Shown here: one piece after another, positions 10,778-20,102 of the stretch
How the letters are laid out: each line of letters starts with the position of its first letter
How positions within the stretch are numbered: the stretch's first letter is position 1
From: Acinetobacter baylyi DSM 14961 = CIP 107474
GTDB taxonomy: Bacteria; Pseudomonadota; Gammaproteobacteria; Pseudomonadales; Moraxellaceae
Assembly (NCBI RefSeq): GCF_000368685.1
Contig: NZ_KB849626.1
Location: 124,001-188,000, forward strand
Direction: 5' to 3'
Length of the DNA: 64,000 nt
Made by a program: the position numbers and the translations under genes
Notes under the pieces: model-generated
The model's database searches: none
The model's input: only the letters and a program-made list of their open reading frames with translations
Told to the model about the DNA's origin: nothing

Positions 10778-12109
10778 ATGAGTTATTTTGGAACCGATGG
10801 CATTCGTGGAAAATTCGGTGAGATGCCGATCACCCCTGAATTTGCATTAAAATTAGGGTTTGCCGCTGGAAAAGTATTAAAACGAACAAGTCCAATTAAT
10901 AAGCCTATTGTTGTTTTGGGTAAAGATACCCGTTTATCTGGTTATATTTTAGAGTCAGCTTTACAGGCAGGTTTAAATGCGGCAGGCGTTTATGTGCATT
11001 TACTGGGGCCTTTGCCAACCCCTGCAATTGCGCATCTAACGCGTGCTTTACATGCCGATGCAGGTATTGTGATTTCTGCATCTCATAATCCCTACTTTGA
11101 TAATGGCATTAAGTTTTTCTCTGGTGAAGGTAAAAAACTACCTGATTCACTTCAAGATGAGATTAATCAGGAACTTGAGCACGAGTTGCATATTGAAGAC
11201 ACCGCAAATTTGGGTAAAAGTGTGCGTCTCATCGATGCTAATGGGCGCTATATCGAGTTTTGTAAATCAACTTTTCCGTATCATTTTGACTTACGAAATC
11301 TGACCATTGTGGTGGATTGTGCCAATGGTGCAGCCTATAACGTAGGTCCTTCGGTTTTTCGTGAGCTCGGTGCAAAAGTGATTGCACTGTATAATGATCC
11401 GAATGGTATGAACATCAATGAGCATTGTGGTTCAACCCATCCAGAAAATCTGCAAAAAGCAGTGGTTCATTACAAGGCCGATTTAGGCATTGCTTTTGAT
11501 GGTGATGCAGACCGAGTGATTCTGGTTGATAAATTCGGAGAGTTGGTCGATGGAGATCATATTCTATATATCTTGGCGACTCAGGCCAAAAAGAAACCTG
11601 CTGGCATTGTCGGCACGGTCATGAGTAATATGGCTTTGGAATTGGCTTTGGCAAAAGCTGATGTGCCGTTTATACGCGCCAAGGTCGGAGATCGCTATGT
11701 GTTACAGGCACTTGAAGAAAATGATTGGGTGACTGGAGGCGAGCCTTCTGGACATATTTTGACCTTAGACAAGAGTACAACGGGTGATGCCATTATTGCG
11801 GCATTACAAGTGTTGACGGTTATGGTTGAGCAAAATAAAGCTTTACATGAACTGGTAACTGGTTTTGAATTATTCCCGCAAGTACTGGTCAATGTGCGTC
11901 TGGATCAAATGATGGATCCATACTCGGTCCCCGCCTTAGTCAGTGAATTTGAACAGGCAGAAGCACAGTTGAAAGGACGTGGACGTCTATTGATTCGTAA
12001 ATCAGGTACCGAACCTGTCATTCGTGTGATGGTTGAAGGTGACAATCAAAAAGAAGTCACTGACTTGGCTCATCGTTTGGCAGAATCTGTACGTACACAT
12101 GCCGCCTAA
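10778..12109 (+). CDS. glmM: Phosphoglucosamine mutase GlmM
   Basis: A 443-residue alpha-D-phosphohexomutase that converts glucosamine-6-phosphate to glucosamine-1-phosphate, needed for UDP-GlcNAc and hence murein and LPS. It begins with [12 protein letters not shown], carries the phosphoserine loop ISASHNP near residue 100 and the Mg-binding DGDADR motif near 240. It ends with the phosphate-binding [15 protein letters not shown] segment. pdxH begins 15 bp after its stop and recJ directly after that, so the three are probably co-transcribed. Length and all four domains are normal. Confidence 0.97.
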   Translation: MSYFGTDGIRGKFGEMPITPEFALKLGFAAGKVLKRTSPINKPIVVLGKDTRLSGYILESALQAGLNAAGVYVHLLGPLPTPAIAHLTRALHADAGIVISASHNPYFDNGIKFFSGEGKKLPDSLQDEINQELEHELHIEDTANLGKSVRLIDANGRYIEFCKSTFPYHFDLRNLTIVVDCANGAAYNVGPSVFRELGAKVIALYNDPNGMNINEHCGSTHPENLQKAVVHYKADLGIAFDGDADRVILVDKFGELVDGDHILYILATQAKKKPAGIVGTVMSNMALELALAKADVPFIRAKVGDRYVLQALEENDWVTGGEPSGHILTLDKSTTGDAIIAALQVLTVMVEQNKALHELVTGFELFPQVLVNVRLDQMMDPYSVPALVSEFEQAEAQLKGRGRLLIRKSGTEPVIRVMVEGDNQKEVTDLAHRLAESVRTHAA

Positions 12110-12124
12110 GGTAATCAATTCGCT

Positions 12125-12781
12125 ATGAAAGATGTAATTAAAGATCTCAGCGAACTTCGCATGAGTTATGAAAAAGGTGAACTACACGAAGCGCAAGTGG
12201 ACACCCATCCTCATGAGCAGTTCTTACAATGGTTTAATCATGCATTGCAATCGAATCTGCATGAACCTTACGCAATGTCATTGGCGACCTGTAATCGTCA
12301 AGGACGTCCCCATGTAAGAACAGTTTTATTGCGCGGTGCAACAGCACAGGGTTATGACTTTTATACCAATTATGACAGTCAGAAAGGCATCGATCTAGCC
12401 GAAAATCCATATGCAGAGTTGCTGTTTTACTGGCCGAGCCTAGAGCGTCAAGTACGTATTGGTGGGATAGTCAATAAAATCTCGGAGCATGAATCGACAG
12501 ATTACTACCATAAACGTCCTCGTGATAGTCAGATTGCTGCACATATTAGTACGCCGCAGAGTGGAATAATTGCAAATCGTGAAGAATTACAGCAACGTTT
12601 TAATCGGTTATATGAGCAAGTCGGTCAGCAGACGGTACTTTCTAAACCAGAGTTCTGGGGAGGATATCGTTTGCAGGCAGATTATTACGAGTTCTGGCAG
12701 GGGCGTCCGAATCGCTTACATGACCGTTTAAGTTATCAAAACACAGATGGCACATGGGTTGTGCAACGACTGATGCCATAA
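12125..12781 (+). CDS. pdxH: Pyridoxamine 5'-phosphate oxidase PdxH
   Basis: A 218-residue FMN oxidase that makes pyridoxal 5'-phosphate from PNP or PMP. Visible signatures are the FMN-binding segment GRPHVRTVLLRG and YTNYDSQKG, the LFYWPSLERQVRIGG strand pair, the SRDSQIAAHIS-like region (here RPRDSQIAAHIS), and the C-terminal WGGYRL...EFWQGRPNRLHDR substrate-binding motif. It lies between glmM and recJ; recJ begins on the base after the pdxH stop codon. No missing motif. Confidence 0.96.
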   Translation: MKDVIKDLSELRMSYEKGELHEAQVDTHPHEQFLQWFNHALQSNLHEPYAMSLATCNRQGRPHVRTVLLRGATAQGYDFYTNYDSQKGIDLAENPYAELLFYWPSLERQVRIGGIVNKISEHESTDYYHKRPRDSQIAAHISTPQSGIIANREELQQRFNRLYEQVGQQTVLSKPEFWGGYRLQADYYEFWQGRPNRLHDRLSYQNTDGTWVVQRLMP

Positions 12782-14488
12782 ATGCGCACAATTCAAATCA
12801 AACAGCGACCGTTACTCACACATCCTGATCAATTTCAGGATGTGCCCGAATTTATTGCGCATATTTTAGCCCGTCGAGGTGTCGACTCTATTCAGCAGTT
12901 AGATTTAAAGCTGAAATATTTGCTCAAGCCAACATTAAAGGGCTTGGATACTGCAATTGCGCTGATTGATCAAGCCATCGACCAGCAACAGCAGATTATT
13001 ATTGTGGGTGACTATGATGCAGATGGTGCAACCAGTACGGCTTTGATGTGTCTAGCTTTAAAAGAAATGGGCGCAAGAGTTGATTACATTGTGCCTGATC
13101 GCTTTAAGTATGGTTATGGCTTAACCCCTGCAATTGCTGATCTGGCGCATCAACAATGTCAACCAGAGCTGTTGATCACTGTCGATAATGGTATTTCAAG
13201 TCATGCTGGTGTAGAGCAAGCACAGCAACTGGGCATGAAAGTGATTATTACCGATCATCACTTAACGACCAAATCTGCACCAGATGCTGAAGCCGTGGTT
13301 AATCCGAATCAACTTAATTGTCCGTTTCCAAGTAAAGCATTGGCAGGGGTCGGGGTTGCATTTTATCTGTTGGCACATTTATCGAGCTTAAGGCAGGCAC
13401 ATCACAAACCAAGTTGCAAAATCACGCAATATCTGGATTTGGTCGCATTGGGTACATATGCCGATGTCGCGAGCTTAGATTATAACAATCGGATTTTGGT
13501 CGATGCAGGTTTAAAACGGATTCAGCAACAGCAATGCCGTGCTGGCATACTGGCATTACTGGATATCGCTAAACGTGATCCTTCGACGTTAAAAGCACAA
13601 GATTTAGGATTTGTACTTGGACCACGCATTAATGCAGCAGGTCGGATGGACAGCATGAATATCGGCATTGAATGCCTGCTTGCAAGTGATCTGGAAACTG
13701 CCTATCCGATTGCAGAGCAACTGAATCGACTTAATCTTGAGCGTCGTCAGGTCGAAACGGAGATGAAACAGCAGGCACTTGGCTATCTTGAAGATATTCA
13801 GTTACAGCATGAAAATATTCCGCCTGCCTTAGTCATGTTTGCAGAAAACTGGCATCAAGGTGTGATTGGAATTGTGGCGGGACGTCTTAAAGAGCAGTTT
13901 CATCGCCCCAGCATTGTATTTGCACCTGATACGGACGGGGAGCATATTAAAGGATCTGCCCGTTCTATCGAAGGTATTCACATCCGCGATACGATTGAAC
14001 AGGTTGCAGAACAACATCCTCATTTAGTCAGTCATTTTGGGGGGCATGCGGCGGCGGCGGGCTTAACCCTGAAAAAAAGTCACTTTGAAGAATTTAAAAA
14101 CGTATTCACAGCGTGTATTGCGCAAATGGATGAAACTTTGCTGCAAGCGGTGCTCTGGACCGATGGCTCTTTGCCTGCACAGGCTATTGATCTGGAAACT
14201 GTCGACTGGATCGAGCGTCTAGGGCCTTGGGGACAAAAGTTCCCACTTCCACAGTTTGAAGGACGTTTTGAAGTGCTGGATTATCGCTGGCTGAAAGATA
14301 TACATCTCAAGTTAAAACTTGGCTTGGGAGAATATGGCTCTGTAGATGCGATTGCATTTAATGCAGCACAAAAGTTTGATTTTGATCCAATGAAGAAACA
14401 TGTCAATTTGGTATATGAGCTAGATCGTAATGAATTTAATGGCAGTGTAAATTTACAACTTCGCATCTTACATTTAGATCAGACATAA
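12782..14488 (+). CDS. recJ: Single-stranded-DNA-specific 5'-3' exonuclease RecJ
   Basis: A 568-residue DHH-family nuclease used in recombinational repair (RecF pathway) and mismatch repair. DHH-domain motifs are present: VGDYDADGATST near residue 75, VTVDNG-type LITVDNGIS near 135, and TDHH near 157. The DHHA1 domain has SHFGGHAAAAGLTL near 420, followed by the OB-fold C-terminal region. The start codon immediately follows the pdxH stop (TAA then ATG), so translation is probably coupled. The gene ends at a bidirectional terminator facing the minus-strand porin. Confidence 0.96.
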   Translation: MRTIQIKQRPLLTHPDQFQDVPEFIAHILARRGVDSIQQLDLKLKYLLKPTLKGLDTAIALIDQAIDQQQQIIIVGDYDADGATSTALMCLALKEMGARVDYIVPDRFKYGYGLTPAIADLAHQQCQPELLITVDNGISSHAGVEQAQQLGMKVIITDHHLTTKSAPDAEAVVNPNQLNCPFPSKALAGVGVAFYLLAHLSSLRQAHHKPSCKITQYLDLVALGTYADVASLDYNNRILVDAGLKRIQQQQCRAGILALLDIAKRDPSTLKAQDLGFVLGPRINAAGRMDSMNIGIECLLASDLETAYPIAEQLNRLNLERRQVETEMKQQALGYLEDIQLQHENIPPALVMFAENWHQGVIGIVAGRLKEQFHRPSIVFAPDTDGEHIKGSARSIEGIHIRDTIEQVAEQHPHLVSHFGGHAAAAGLTLKKSHFEEFKNVFTACIAQMDETLLQAVLWTDGSLPAQAIDLETVDWIERLGPWGQKFPLPQFEGRFEVLDYRWLKDIHLKLKLGLGEYGSVDAIAFNAAQKFDFDPMKKHVNLVYELDRNEFNGSVNLQLRILHLDQT

Positions 14489-14519
14489 AAAAAATCGCTC
14501 ATTTGAGCGATTTTTTTTA
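14487..14519. terminator. Bidirectional terminator between recJ and the porin gene
   Basis: AATCGCTC (14493-14500) pairs with GAGCGATT (14505-14512), with an A run before and a T run after. The two flanking genes converge here. Confidence 0.9.
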
Positions 14520-14535
14520 TGTTCTTAAGCAGTGC

Positions 14536-15309
14536 TTAGAAACGGTATGATGCACCCACTGAGTAAGTATTGTAGTCATCACCAAAACCTAATCGGCCAT
14601 CAACACTGACTTGCTGATTGAAGAATTTTTTAGCAGTGATGCCCCATTGATCTAAATTCGTTGCTTTATCTTTTTGATAATCTGCACCAACGCTCAATGT
14701 TTTGTCGATATAGTAGTCACCAGCGACATAATATTGTTTGTTGTCATTGTTGCCGAATACACCACGAGCTTCTAAGTTCACGTCATGTTGACCAACTTGA
14801 GTCACATATTTTGCACGTAAAGTTGGATCGACATCGTCACCACCGTCTTTCGTGTCATAACCTTGTAAACCAAGTGCAACTAATAAACCCGGTGCTGGTA
14901 AATAACCGACTTCAGCATTGTAACGCGTGGTTTTCGTGTCACTAAAGTTTTTAACCTTAGTTTCGTCACGAGCAACACCTGCACCTAAATAAAAGTCGCT
15001 ATTTGGTACATAGTATTCACCTGAAAGCCCTAAGCTGCTTTGCTTGGTTCCATCGTTGTCACCATAAAGTCCACCCAATGTTACGCTGCTAGCACGGTCA
15101 AGGAATGCTGCTTCTGCCAATGGTGAATTACGGGTTTGAACTGGATTAAAATAATAAGTACCACTCGCACCAAATACGCTCACACCATCACCGTTATCTG
15201 GATCAAGGTAGTTATAATTACCGTTTACTTCTGTTTGATAAGCGTGAGCAGCGGTTCCTACAAAAGCGAGTGAAGACAAAAGTGCTGTGACTAGAGTTAA
15301 CTTTTTCAT
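14536..15309 (-). CDS. Omp33-36-like putative porin (paralogue)
   Basis: A 257-residue outer-membrane protein with a signal peptide of about 23 residues (MKKLTLVTALLSSLAFVGTAAHA). A series of alternating-hydrophobicity strands ends in an aromatic residue (SVGASYRF), the beta-barrel assembly signal. It is clearly related to the Omp33-36 protein encoded at 54065-54967. Both begin MKKL, have AYQ(T/V)EV(N/Q)G at the mature N-terminus, and share the PLAEAAFL-x2-ASSV-x-L segment near residue 65. The function is probably a small-solute channel, with specificity unknown. The start has a very strong ribosome site (GGAGGGGAG). It converges on recJ. Confidence 0.8.
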   Translation of the reverse strand: MKKLTLVTALLSSLAFVGTAAHAYQTEVNGNYNYLDPDNGDGVSVFGASGTYYFNPVQTRNSPLAEAAFLDRASSVTLGGLYGDNDGTKQSSLGLSGEYYVPNSDFYLGAGVARDETKVKNFSDTKTTRYNAEVGYLPAPGLLVALGLQGYDTKDGGDDVDPTLRAKYVTQVGQHDVNLEARGVFGNNDNKQYYVAGDYYIDKTLSVGADYQKDKATNLDQWGITAKKFFNQQVSVDGRLGFGDDYNTYSVGASYRF

Positions 15310-15759
15310 GGAAATCTCCCCTCCAAAAAAATTATTAATTAATGTTTTGTTACAACTTTTAGTCTAGTGGAAAAAAACAGTGCGTCAATCTAGTCAACGT
15401 AACTGAACTGTAATAATGTAAGTAGGGTGTAATTATCATCATTTAATTCTTTGATAATTAAAAATAAATTATTAATGTTTTGTTTTATTAAAAGATAAGG
15501 CTTTTTGTGTACTTGTGCAGGATCGCACTAAAAATGAACAAATTTGTGAACAATTATAAGCTTGGTGATTTATCCTGAATTAAAAATATTAAAGTTGACT
15601 TAAGTTGTAAAAATTGGGTCTATGAATGAAATCAAACTCTAAAAAAACCTGTTTAATTATCAGAACAGCGTAGCGAAAATGTTCAGACTTTTCTCTCTAA
15701 CAGACTGCTGTGTTAAACTATATGGCTACTTAATTTGAATGTAATTTGGGAATTTTGGC
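15310..15759. other. 450-bp divergent promoter region (porin / prfB)
   Basis: No credible gene. It holds the leader of the minus-strand porin, with the purine-rich ribosome site at 15313-15322, and on the right the prfB leader, with GGGA at 15748-15751 serving its GTG start. The middle is AT-rich without a convincing hairpin. Confidence 0.6.
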
Positions 15760-16855
15760 GTGGAAATTAATCCGTATCTAAACCAATTAAAAGATTTAAC
15801 CGAACGTAGTCAAACACTACGGGGGTATCTTTGACTACGATCTGAAAAAAGAGCGTTTAGAAGAAGTTTTACGTGAACTTGAAGATCCTGCGATCTGGAA
15901 TGATCAGAGTCGTGCACAAGCCATGGCCAAAGAAAAAGGCGAGCTTGAAAACGTACTGAATGTGCTAGATAACCTTGCTGAACAGTTAGAAGATGCCAAG
16001 GCGATGCTGGATCTGGCGGTCGAAGCCGATGATGAAAGTTTACTGGTTGATGTGGAATCAGAACTTGCAACGGCTGAGGACGAACTCGCCAAGCTTGAAT
16101 TCCGTCGTATGTTTAGTAATCCGATGGATCCAAATCCGTGTTATGTGGAAATTCAGGCGGGTTCAGGTGGAACAGAGGCTCAGGATTGGGCTTCTATGTT
16201 GCTGCGTATGTACATGCGCTGGATTGAGCGTCACGGCTTTAAAGCTGAATTGATGGAAGAGTCTGATGGTGATGTTGCAGGCATTAAATCAGCAACGATT
16301 CGTGTAGAAGGTGAGTACGCATATGGCTGGTTACGTACCGAGTCGGGTGTACATCGTCTCGTTCGAAAATCTCCTTTTGACAGTGGTAACCGTCGTCATA
16401 CCTCGTTTAGTGCGGTGTTTGTTTCGCCAGAAATTGATGACAACATTGAAATTGAGATCAATCCTGCGGATGTGCGTACCGACACCTATCGTGCTTCTGG
16501 AGCCGGTGGTCAGCATATTAACAAAACCGATTCGGCTGTGCGTTTGACGCATGCGCCAACAGGTATTGTTGTTGCATGTCAAAACCAGCGTTCACAACAT
16601 GCCAACCGTGATCATGCATGGAAACAGTTACGTGCCAAGTTGTATGAACTGGAAATGAGTAAGCGTAATGAAGCTGCTCAGGCACTTGAAGATTCCAAAT
16701 CGGACATCGGTTGGGGTAGCCAGATCCGCTCGTACGTACTGGATGATTCTCGTATTAAAGATTTGCGTACAGGTGTCGAAAACTCAAATACAGGTGCTGT
16801 TCTGGATGGTGATTTGGATAAATTTATCGAAGCCAGCTTGAAACAGGGTCTCTAA
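15760..16855 (+). CDS. prfB: Peptide chain release factor 2 with programmed +1 frameshift
   Basis: The gene for RF2, which terminates translation at UGA and UAA. The first 24 codons run from a GTG at 15760 to CTT followed by an in-frame TGA at 15832. A +1 slip there (CTT TGA C read as Leu then GAC) joins the remaining 340 codons, giving 364 residues, the family norm. Downstream the GGQ motif ([16 protein letters not shown]) and the SPF recognition motif ([14 protein letters not shown]) are intact. The slippery site is preceded by the usual internal Shine-Dalgarno-like CGGGGG. RF2 thus limits its own synthesis. Automated callers that ignore the shift give only 15923 or later as the start. Confidence 0.97.
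15820..15835 (+). promoter_or_regulatory. prfB +1 frameshift site
   Basis: The stretch CGGGGGTATCTTTGAC holds the internal ribosome-binding stimulator GGGGG, a 3-nt spacer, the CTT slip codon at 15829-15831 and the in-frame TGA at 15832-15834. It matches the conserved autoregulatory site of bacterial prfB. Confidence 0.97.
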
Positions 16856-16908
16856 TTGTGAACGTTAGCAAAGCATATTTACGTCTGCTTACACTATATC
16901 TATAAAAA

Positions 16909-16961
16909 TCGATATTAATATTGTAAAAAGAGAATATTAATATCGAAAAAAAACGATATTA
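16909..16961. promoter_or_regulatory. Long perfect palindrome, probable ArsR operator
   Basis: TCGATATTAATATT (16909-16922) and AATATTAATATCGA (16933-16946) are perfect inverted 14-mers around a 10-nt gap. A further CGATATT half-copy lies at 16954-16960. There is no T run, so it is not a typical terminator for prfB. Its place 50 bp before an ArsR-type regulator gene suggests that regulator's operator. Confidence 0.6.
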
Positions 16962-17006
16962 TAGAGCTATGATGTTGAACAATGCTTTGCTGCTTGAGCT
17001 TTGCTT

Positions 17007-17306
17007 ATGGATATAGATGCAATTTTTAAAGCCCTTGCAAATCCGACACGTCGTCAGATTTTAGAATGGCTTAAACATCCATCAGATTATTTATCTGCAG
17101 AAGAATGTGGATATTTTGAGCGTGGTGTATGTGCTGGACAGATTGAACGTTTAGGCAAGGTGTCGCAATCGACTATGTCTAATCATTTATCTGTGCTACA
17201 GCAAGCAGGACTAATTAACGTAGAAAAATATGGGCAATGGTCATATTTTTCACGTAATGAAGCATTGATTCAGCAATATCTTAATCATTTAAAAGAAACG
17301 CTATAA
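17007..17306 (+). CDS. ArsR-family transcriptional regulator
   Basis: A 99-residue winged-helix repressor of the ArsR/SmtB type: FKALANPTRRQILEWL forms helices 1-2, and VSQSTMSNHLSVLQQAGLI is the recognition helix-turn-helix at about residues 52-70, followed by the wing. The classical metal-binding ELCVCD motif is absent. Instead there are two cysteines, Cys34 and Cys42, just before the DNA-binding helices (EECGYFERGVCAG), which could be a thiol sensor. The ATG at 17007 is preferred over the TTG at 17001. The next gene, an Old Yellow Enzyme, starts 21 bp after its stop, so the pair is probably an operon repressed through the palindrome upstream. Confidence 0.85.
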   Translation: MDIDAIFKALANPTRRQILEWLKHPSDYLSAEECGYFERGVCAGQIERLGKVSQSTMSNHLSVLQQAGLINVEKYGQWSYFSRNEALIQQYLNHLKETL

Positions 17307-17327
17307 CACGCGTAAGCTGAGGCGATA

Positions 17328-18398
17328 ATGGCTGAATTAAGTTCTCCTTTGAAAATAGGCGCTTTTGAAATTAAAAATCGTCTTGTGATGGCGCCACTAA
17401 CACGTTCTCGTAGTGGTGAGGATCGGATTCCAAATGATTTAATGTTGGAATATTACCAGCAAAGAGCTGGTGCAGGTCTGATTTTGACTGAAGCGACTGT
17501 GATTTCACCTAAAGCGGTTGGTTATGAAGATACCCCAGGCTTATGGTCGGAAGAACAGGCAAGCGCGTGGCATCCGATTGTTGATGCCGTACATCAAAAA
17601 GGTGCCAAAATCGTGGTTCAGCTGTGGCATGTAGGGCGCATTTCCGATCCTCAACTTTTGGGTGGTGATATACCTGTTGCACCAAGTGCGATCCAGCCAG
17701 AGGGACACGTCAGCCTACTACGTCCAAAGCGTCCTTTTGTAACGCCACGTGCTTTATCGATTGAAGAAATTCATGAAATTGTGGCGCAATATCAGCATGC
17801 TGCAGAGTTGGCAAAAGTGGCAGGCTTTGATGGTGTAGAGCTACATGCAGCAAATGGTTATTTAATTGATCAGTTTTTACAGTCGGGTACCAATCAGCGT
17901 AGTGATGAATACGGTGGCTCACTTGAAAATCGAGCACGATTACTATTACAGGTGGTCGATGCATTTATTGACGTCTGGGGTGCAGGGCGTGTTGGTGTAC
18001 ATATAGCGCCTCGCGGTGACTCACACGATATGAGTGATGCCAATCCGCTCGAAACCTTTGGTTATGTCATGCGTCAGCTCAGTGAACGTCACATTGCATT
18101 TGTATTCTCGCGTGAATATGAAGCTGCGGATAGTATTAGCCTACAACTACGTCAAAAATTTAATGGCGTATGGATTGCCAATGAAAATCTGAGCGCTGAA
18201 TCTGCCAAACGTATTTTGGCACAGGGTGATGCCGATGCTGTCTCATTTGGGAAGGCTGCAATTGCCAATCCTGATTTGTATGAGCGTCTGATTCATAATG
18301 CACCACTCAATAGCGTAAATCCTGACACACTTTATGCCAAAGGTGCAGAAGGTTATACCGATTATCCAACTTCACAAGAAAGTGCTCTCGAAGCCTAA
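17328..18398 (+). CDS. Old Yellow Enzyme family alkene reductase (NemA-like)
   Basis: A 356-residue FMN-dependent NAD(P)H oxidoreductase of the OYE family. Such enzymes reduce electrophilic alkenes, N-ethylmaleimide or nitro compounds in the cytoplasm. Visible motifs are KNRLVMAPLTRSRS near the N-terminus, the FMN segment VQLWHVGRIS near residue 100, and the active-site His/Asn pair in ELHAANGYLIDQFLQ near 180. The conserved SDEYGGSLENRARLLLQVV helix follows. It lies downstream of a two-cysteine ArsR regulator, consistent with induction by reactive electrophiles. The physiological substrate cannot be read from sequence. Confidence 0.9.
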   Translation: MAELSSPLKIGAFEIKNRLVMAPLTRSRSGEDRIPNDLMLEYYQQRAGAGLILTEATVISPKAVGYEDTPGLWSEEQASAWHPIVDAVHQKGAKIVVQLWHVGRISDPQLLGGDIPVAPSAIQPEGHVSLLRPKRPFVTPRALSIEEIHEIVAQYQHAAELAKVAGFDGVELHAANGYLIDQFLQSGTNQRSDEYGGSLENRARLLLQVVDAFIDVWGAGRVGVHIAPRGDSHDMSDANPLETFGYVMRQLSERHIAFVFSREYEAADSISLQLRQKFNGVWIANENLSAESAKRILAQGDADAVSFGKAAIANPDLYERLIHNAPLNSVNPDTLYAKGAEGYTDYPTSQESALEA

Positions 18399-18548
18399 GA
18401 CTAAAAATCTAATTGAAGGCAGCATATATTTGTAACTAAGAAATATTTTATAATCTATGCTGCTTTTTACCATCACTACACAATTATAATGAATGTGAAA
18501 AATGCTCAATTAAATGCTCTTGCATGATTTATGTATTCCCTTCGAAAT
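18399..18548 (+). terminator. Weak terminator and gene-free gap after the OYE gene
   Basis: GCAGCATA (18419-18426) pairs with TATGCTGC (18456-18463) across a long 29-nt loop and is followed by TTTTT, a plausible but weak terminator. Nothing else is recognisable up to the decayed frame that follows. Confidence 0.5.
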
Positions 18549-18908
18549 CTATGGATTGTTGCTCCTGCATATATTACGAGATGTCTTAACCCGTAATAAC
18601 GATATTCCATTATGAATCAGTTTGTCTCGATAGACATTAAGCAACTGACTGACTGCTTTTTGCTGTAGCAATGTATTCGCATGGATTAAATACTTAATTA
18701 AAGCATTGAGTTTTAGGTTTTAAGATTTGACTAAAATAATTCTCACGGCGAAGGCATTTTCTGCTGTAGCAGCATCGACATAGTTACGAATATTGCACAC
18801 CTTTAGCCCATGCCAATGATGTGATATCAAATGAAATAATTCGAAAAATTTTTTGATTTGATTAATACGGAAAATTTGAATCACTAACAAGGAAAACGAA
18901 AATTGCCT
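18549..18908 (-). pseudogene. Possible decayed coding sequence, unidentified
   Basis: One minus-strand reading frame stays open for about 119 codons with a single internal TAA (18720-18722). The composition is one in which several stops would be expected by chance. The translation has protein-like segments, for example LKVCNIRNYVDAATAENAFAVR before the stop and LLNVYRDKLIHNGISLLRV after it. No start codon or ribosome site is convincing, and I do not recognise the family. It may be a fossil of a gene lost when the cluster to the right was acquired. It overlaps the region where the RidA promoter must lie. Confidence 0.33.
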
Positions 18909-18960
18909 TTATAGGTGAATCGTAGATACTCATTTTATTATTTAACGGGAAATACATGTG

Positions 18961-19380
18961 ATGAAACATACACGCATTCGTACATTCAATACTAAAGAAA
19001 CGTATCCAGAACAGAAACTTGATAATGATTTGTGTCAGGCTGTGGTTGCACGTGGTAGTACCGTTTTCTTGCGTGGGCAAATTGGTCAGAATCTGGATAC
19101 TTCTGAAAGTGTATGCATTGGTGATGTTCGTGGTCAGGCAGAACAAGCCATGTATAACATTGATATGTTACTCAAAGAGGCGGGTGGAGAGCTTGAAGAT
19201 ATATGTAAGATCACGATTTATATCGTTGATCCACGTTATCGTGAAGAGGTTTATCTGGTTGTAGGGAGATGGCTTAAAGGTGTTTTTCCTGTATCTACGG
19301 GTATTGTGGTTTCTGCTTTGGCACGACCAGAATGGCTCGTCGAGATTGATGCGATTGCAGTCATTCCCGATACACCTTAA
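18961..19380 (+). CDS. RidA/YjgF/YER057c-family protein
   Basis: A 139-residue Rid-family protein. Family members hydrolyse reactive enamines or imines released by PLP enzymes and oxidases, or act in specialised catabolic steps. The fold-typical segments FLRGQIGQNLDTSE, the QAEQAMYNIDMLLKEAGGELEDICKITIYIVD helix-strand, and the C-terminal LARPEWLVEIDAIAVIP are clear. The Arg of the canonical substrate-anchoring motif (R near residue 105) appears replaced or shifted, so this is probably one of the divergent Rid subgroups rather than housekeeping RidA. The ATG at 18961 has a GGGAA site. It is the first gene of a run with DUF1028, LysR and M20 genes spaced closely behind it. Confidence 0.88.
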   Translation: MKHTRIRTFNTKETYPEQKLDNDLCQAVVARGSTVFLRGQIGQNLDTSESVCIGDVRGQAEQAMYNIDMLLKEAGGELEDICKITIYIVDPRYREEVYLVVGRWLKGVFPVSTGIVVSALARPEWLVEIDAIAVIPDTP

Positions 19381-19394
19381 TCAGGAGCATGCCG

Positions 19395-20066
19395 ATGACT
19401 TTTTCAATTATTGCGCGATGTAAGAAAACTGGACAGTTTGGTGGGGCTATTTCATCTTCCTCTCCAGCCGTTGCTGCGCGGTGTTTACAAGCCAAAGCAG
19501 GTATTGGCGTAGCCGCAAGTCAGAATATTACCGATCCCTATTTGGCAAATATTTTGCTTGATATGATCAAATATGACATAACGCCCACTGATGCGATATC
19601 AGAATTGGTCAAAAATACTGATTTTATTGAATATCGGCAGTTGGCATTAGTCAATCTCAATGATCCGCCTGCTATATTTAGTGGTCAGCATGTTTTGGGC
19701 GTGGCCTCGCAGTGTATTGGTGAGCATGCGGTCTGTGCGGGTAATTTGTTAGAAAACACAACGGTTCCTCAACAAATGCTGGATGCATTTCAAATGGCAG
19801 AAGGAAGTCTGGCGGAACGTCTACTGATCGCACTTCAACAGGGTTTAAAGGCAGGTGGTGAGGCAGGTCCAGTTCGTTCGGCTGGAATACTGGTTGTTGA
19901 TAAACTGGAATGGCCGATCATCGACTTACGCGTGGACTGGTCTGAGACACCCATAGATGACTTATATGAATTATGGAAAGTATATGAGCCACAAGTGGAG
20001 GATTATGTTATTCGGGCACTGAATCCAAGCGACTCTCCGAGCTATGCTGTTCCAGGCGATGAATGA
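19395..20066 (+). CDS. DUF1028 family protein (Ntn-hydrolase-like)
   Basis: A 223-residue protein of the DUF1028 family, recognised from its N-terminus TFSIIARCKKTGQFGGAI, the GIGVAASQN strand and the GGEAGPVRSAGILVVD segment. The family resembles N-terminal-nucleophile hydrolases, and Thr2 would be exposed after Met removal; that mechanism is inference. DUF1028 genes are often next to Rid-family genes in catabolic clusters, as here. The start at 19395 is preferred over 19389 because AGGAG at 19383-19387 is then properly spaced. It follows the RidA gene by 14 bp and precedes the LysR gene. It lacks the extra C-terminal peptidoglycan-binding module seen in some relatives. Confidence 0.85.
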   Translation: MTFSIIARCKKTGQFGGAISSSSPAVAARCLQAKAGIGVAASQNITDPYLANILLDMIKYDITPTDAISELVKNTDFIEYRQLALVNLNDPPAIFSGQHVLGVASQCIGEHAVCAGNLLENTTVPQQMLDAFQMAEGSLAERLLIALQQGLKAGGEAGPVRSAGILVVDKLEWPIIDLRVDWSETPIDDLYELWKVYEPQVEDYVIRALNPSDSPSYAVPGDE

Positions 20067-20102
20067 TACATTGATGGTGTTCACTGATAAGGTTTAAAAC
20101 AC

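Noticed and set aside
15923..16855. prfB starting at the internal ATG (310 codons)
   Set aside because: The conserved N-terminal part of RF2 is encoded upstream and joined by the +1 frameshift, so this start is an artefact of ignoring the shift.
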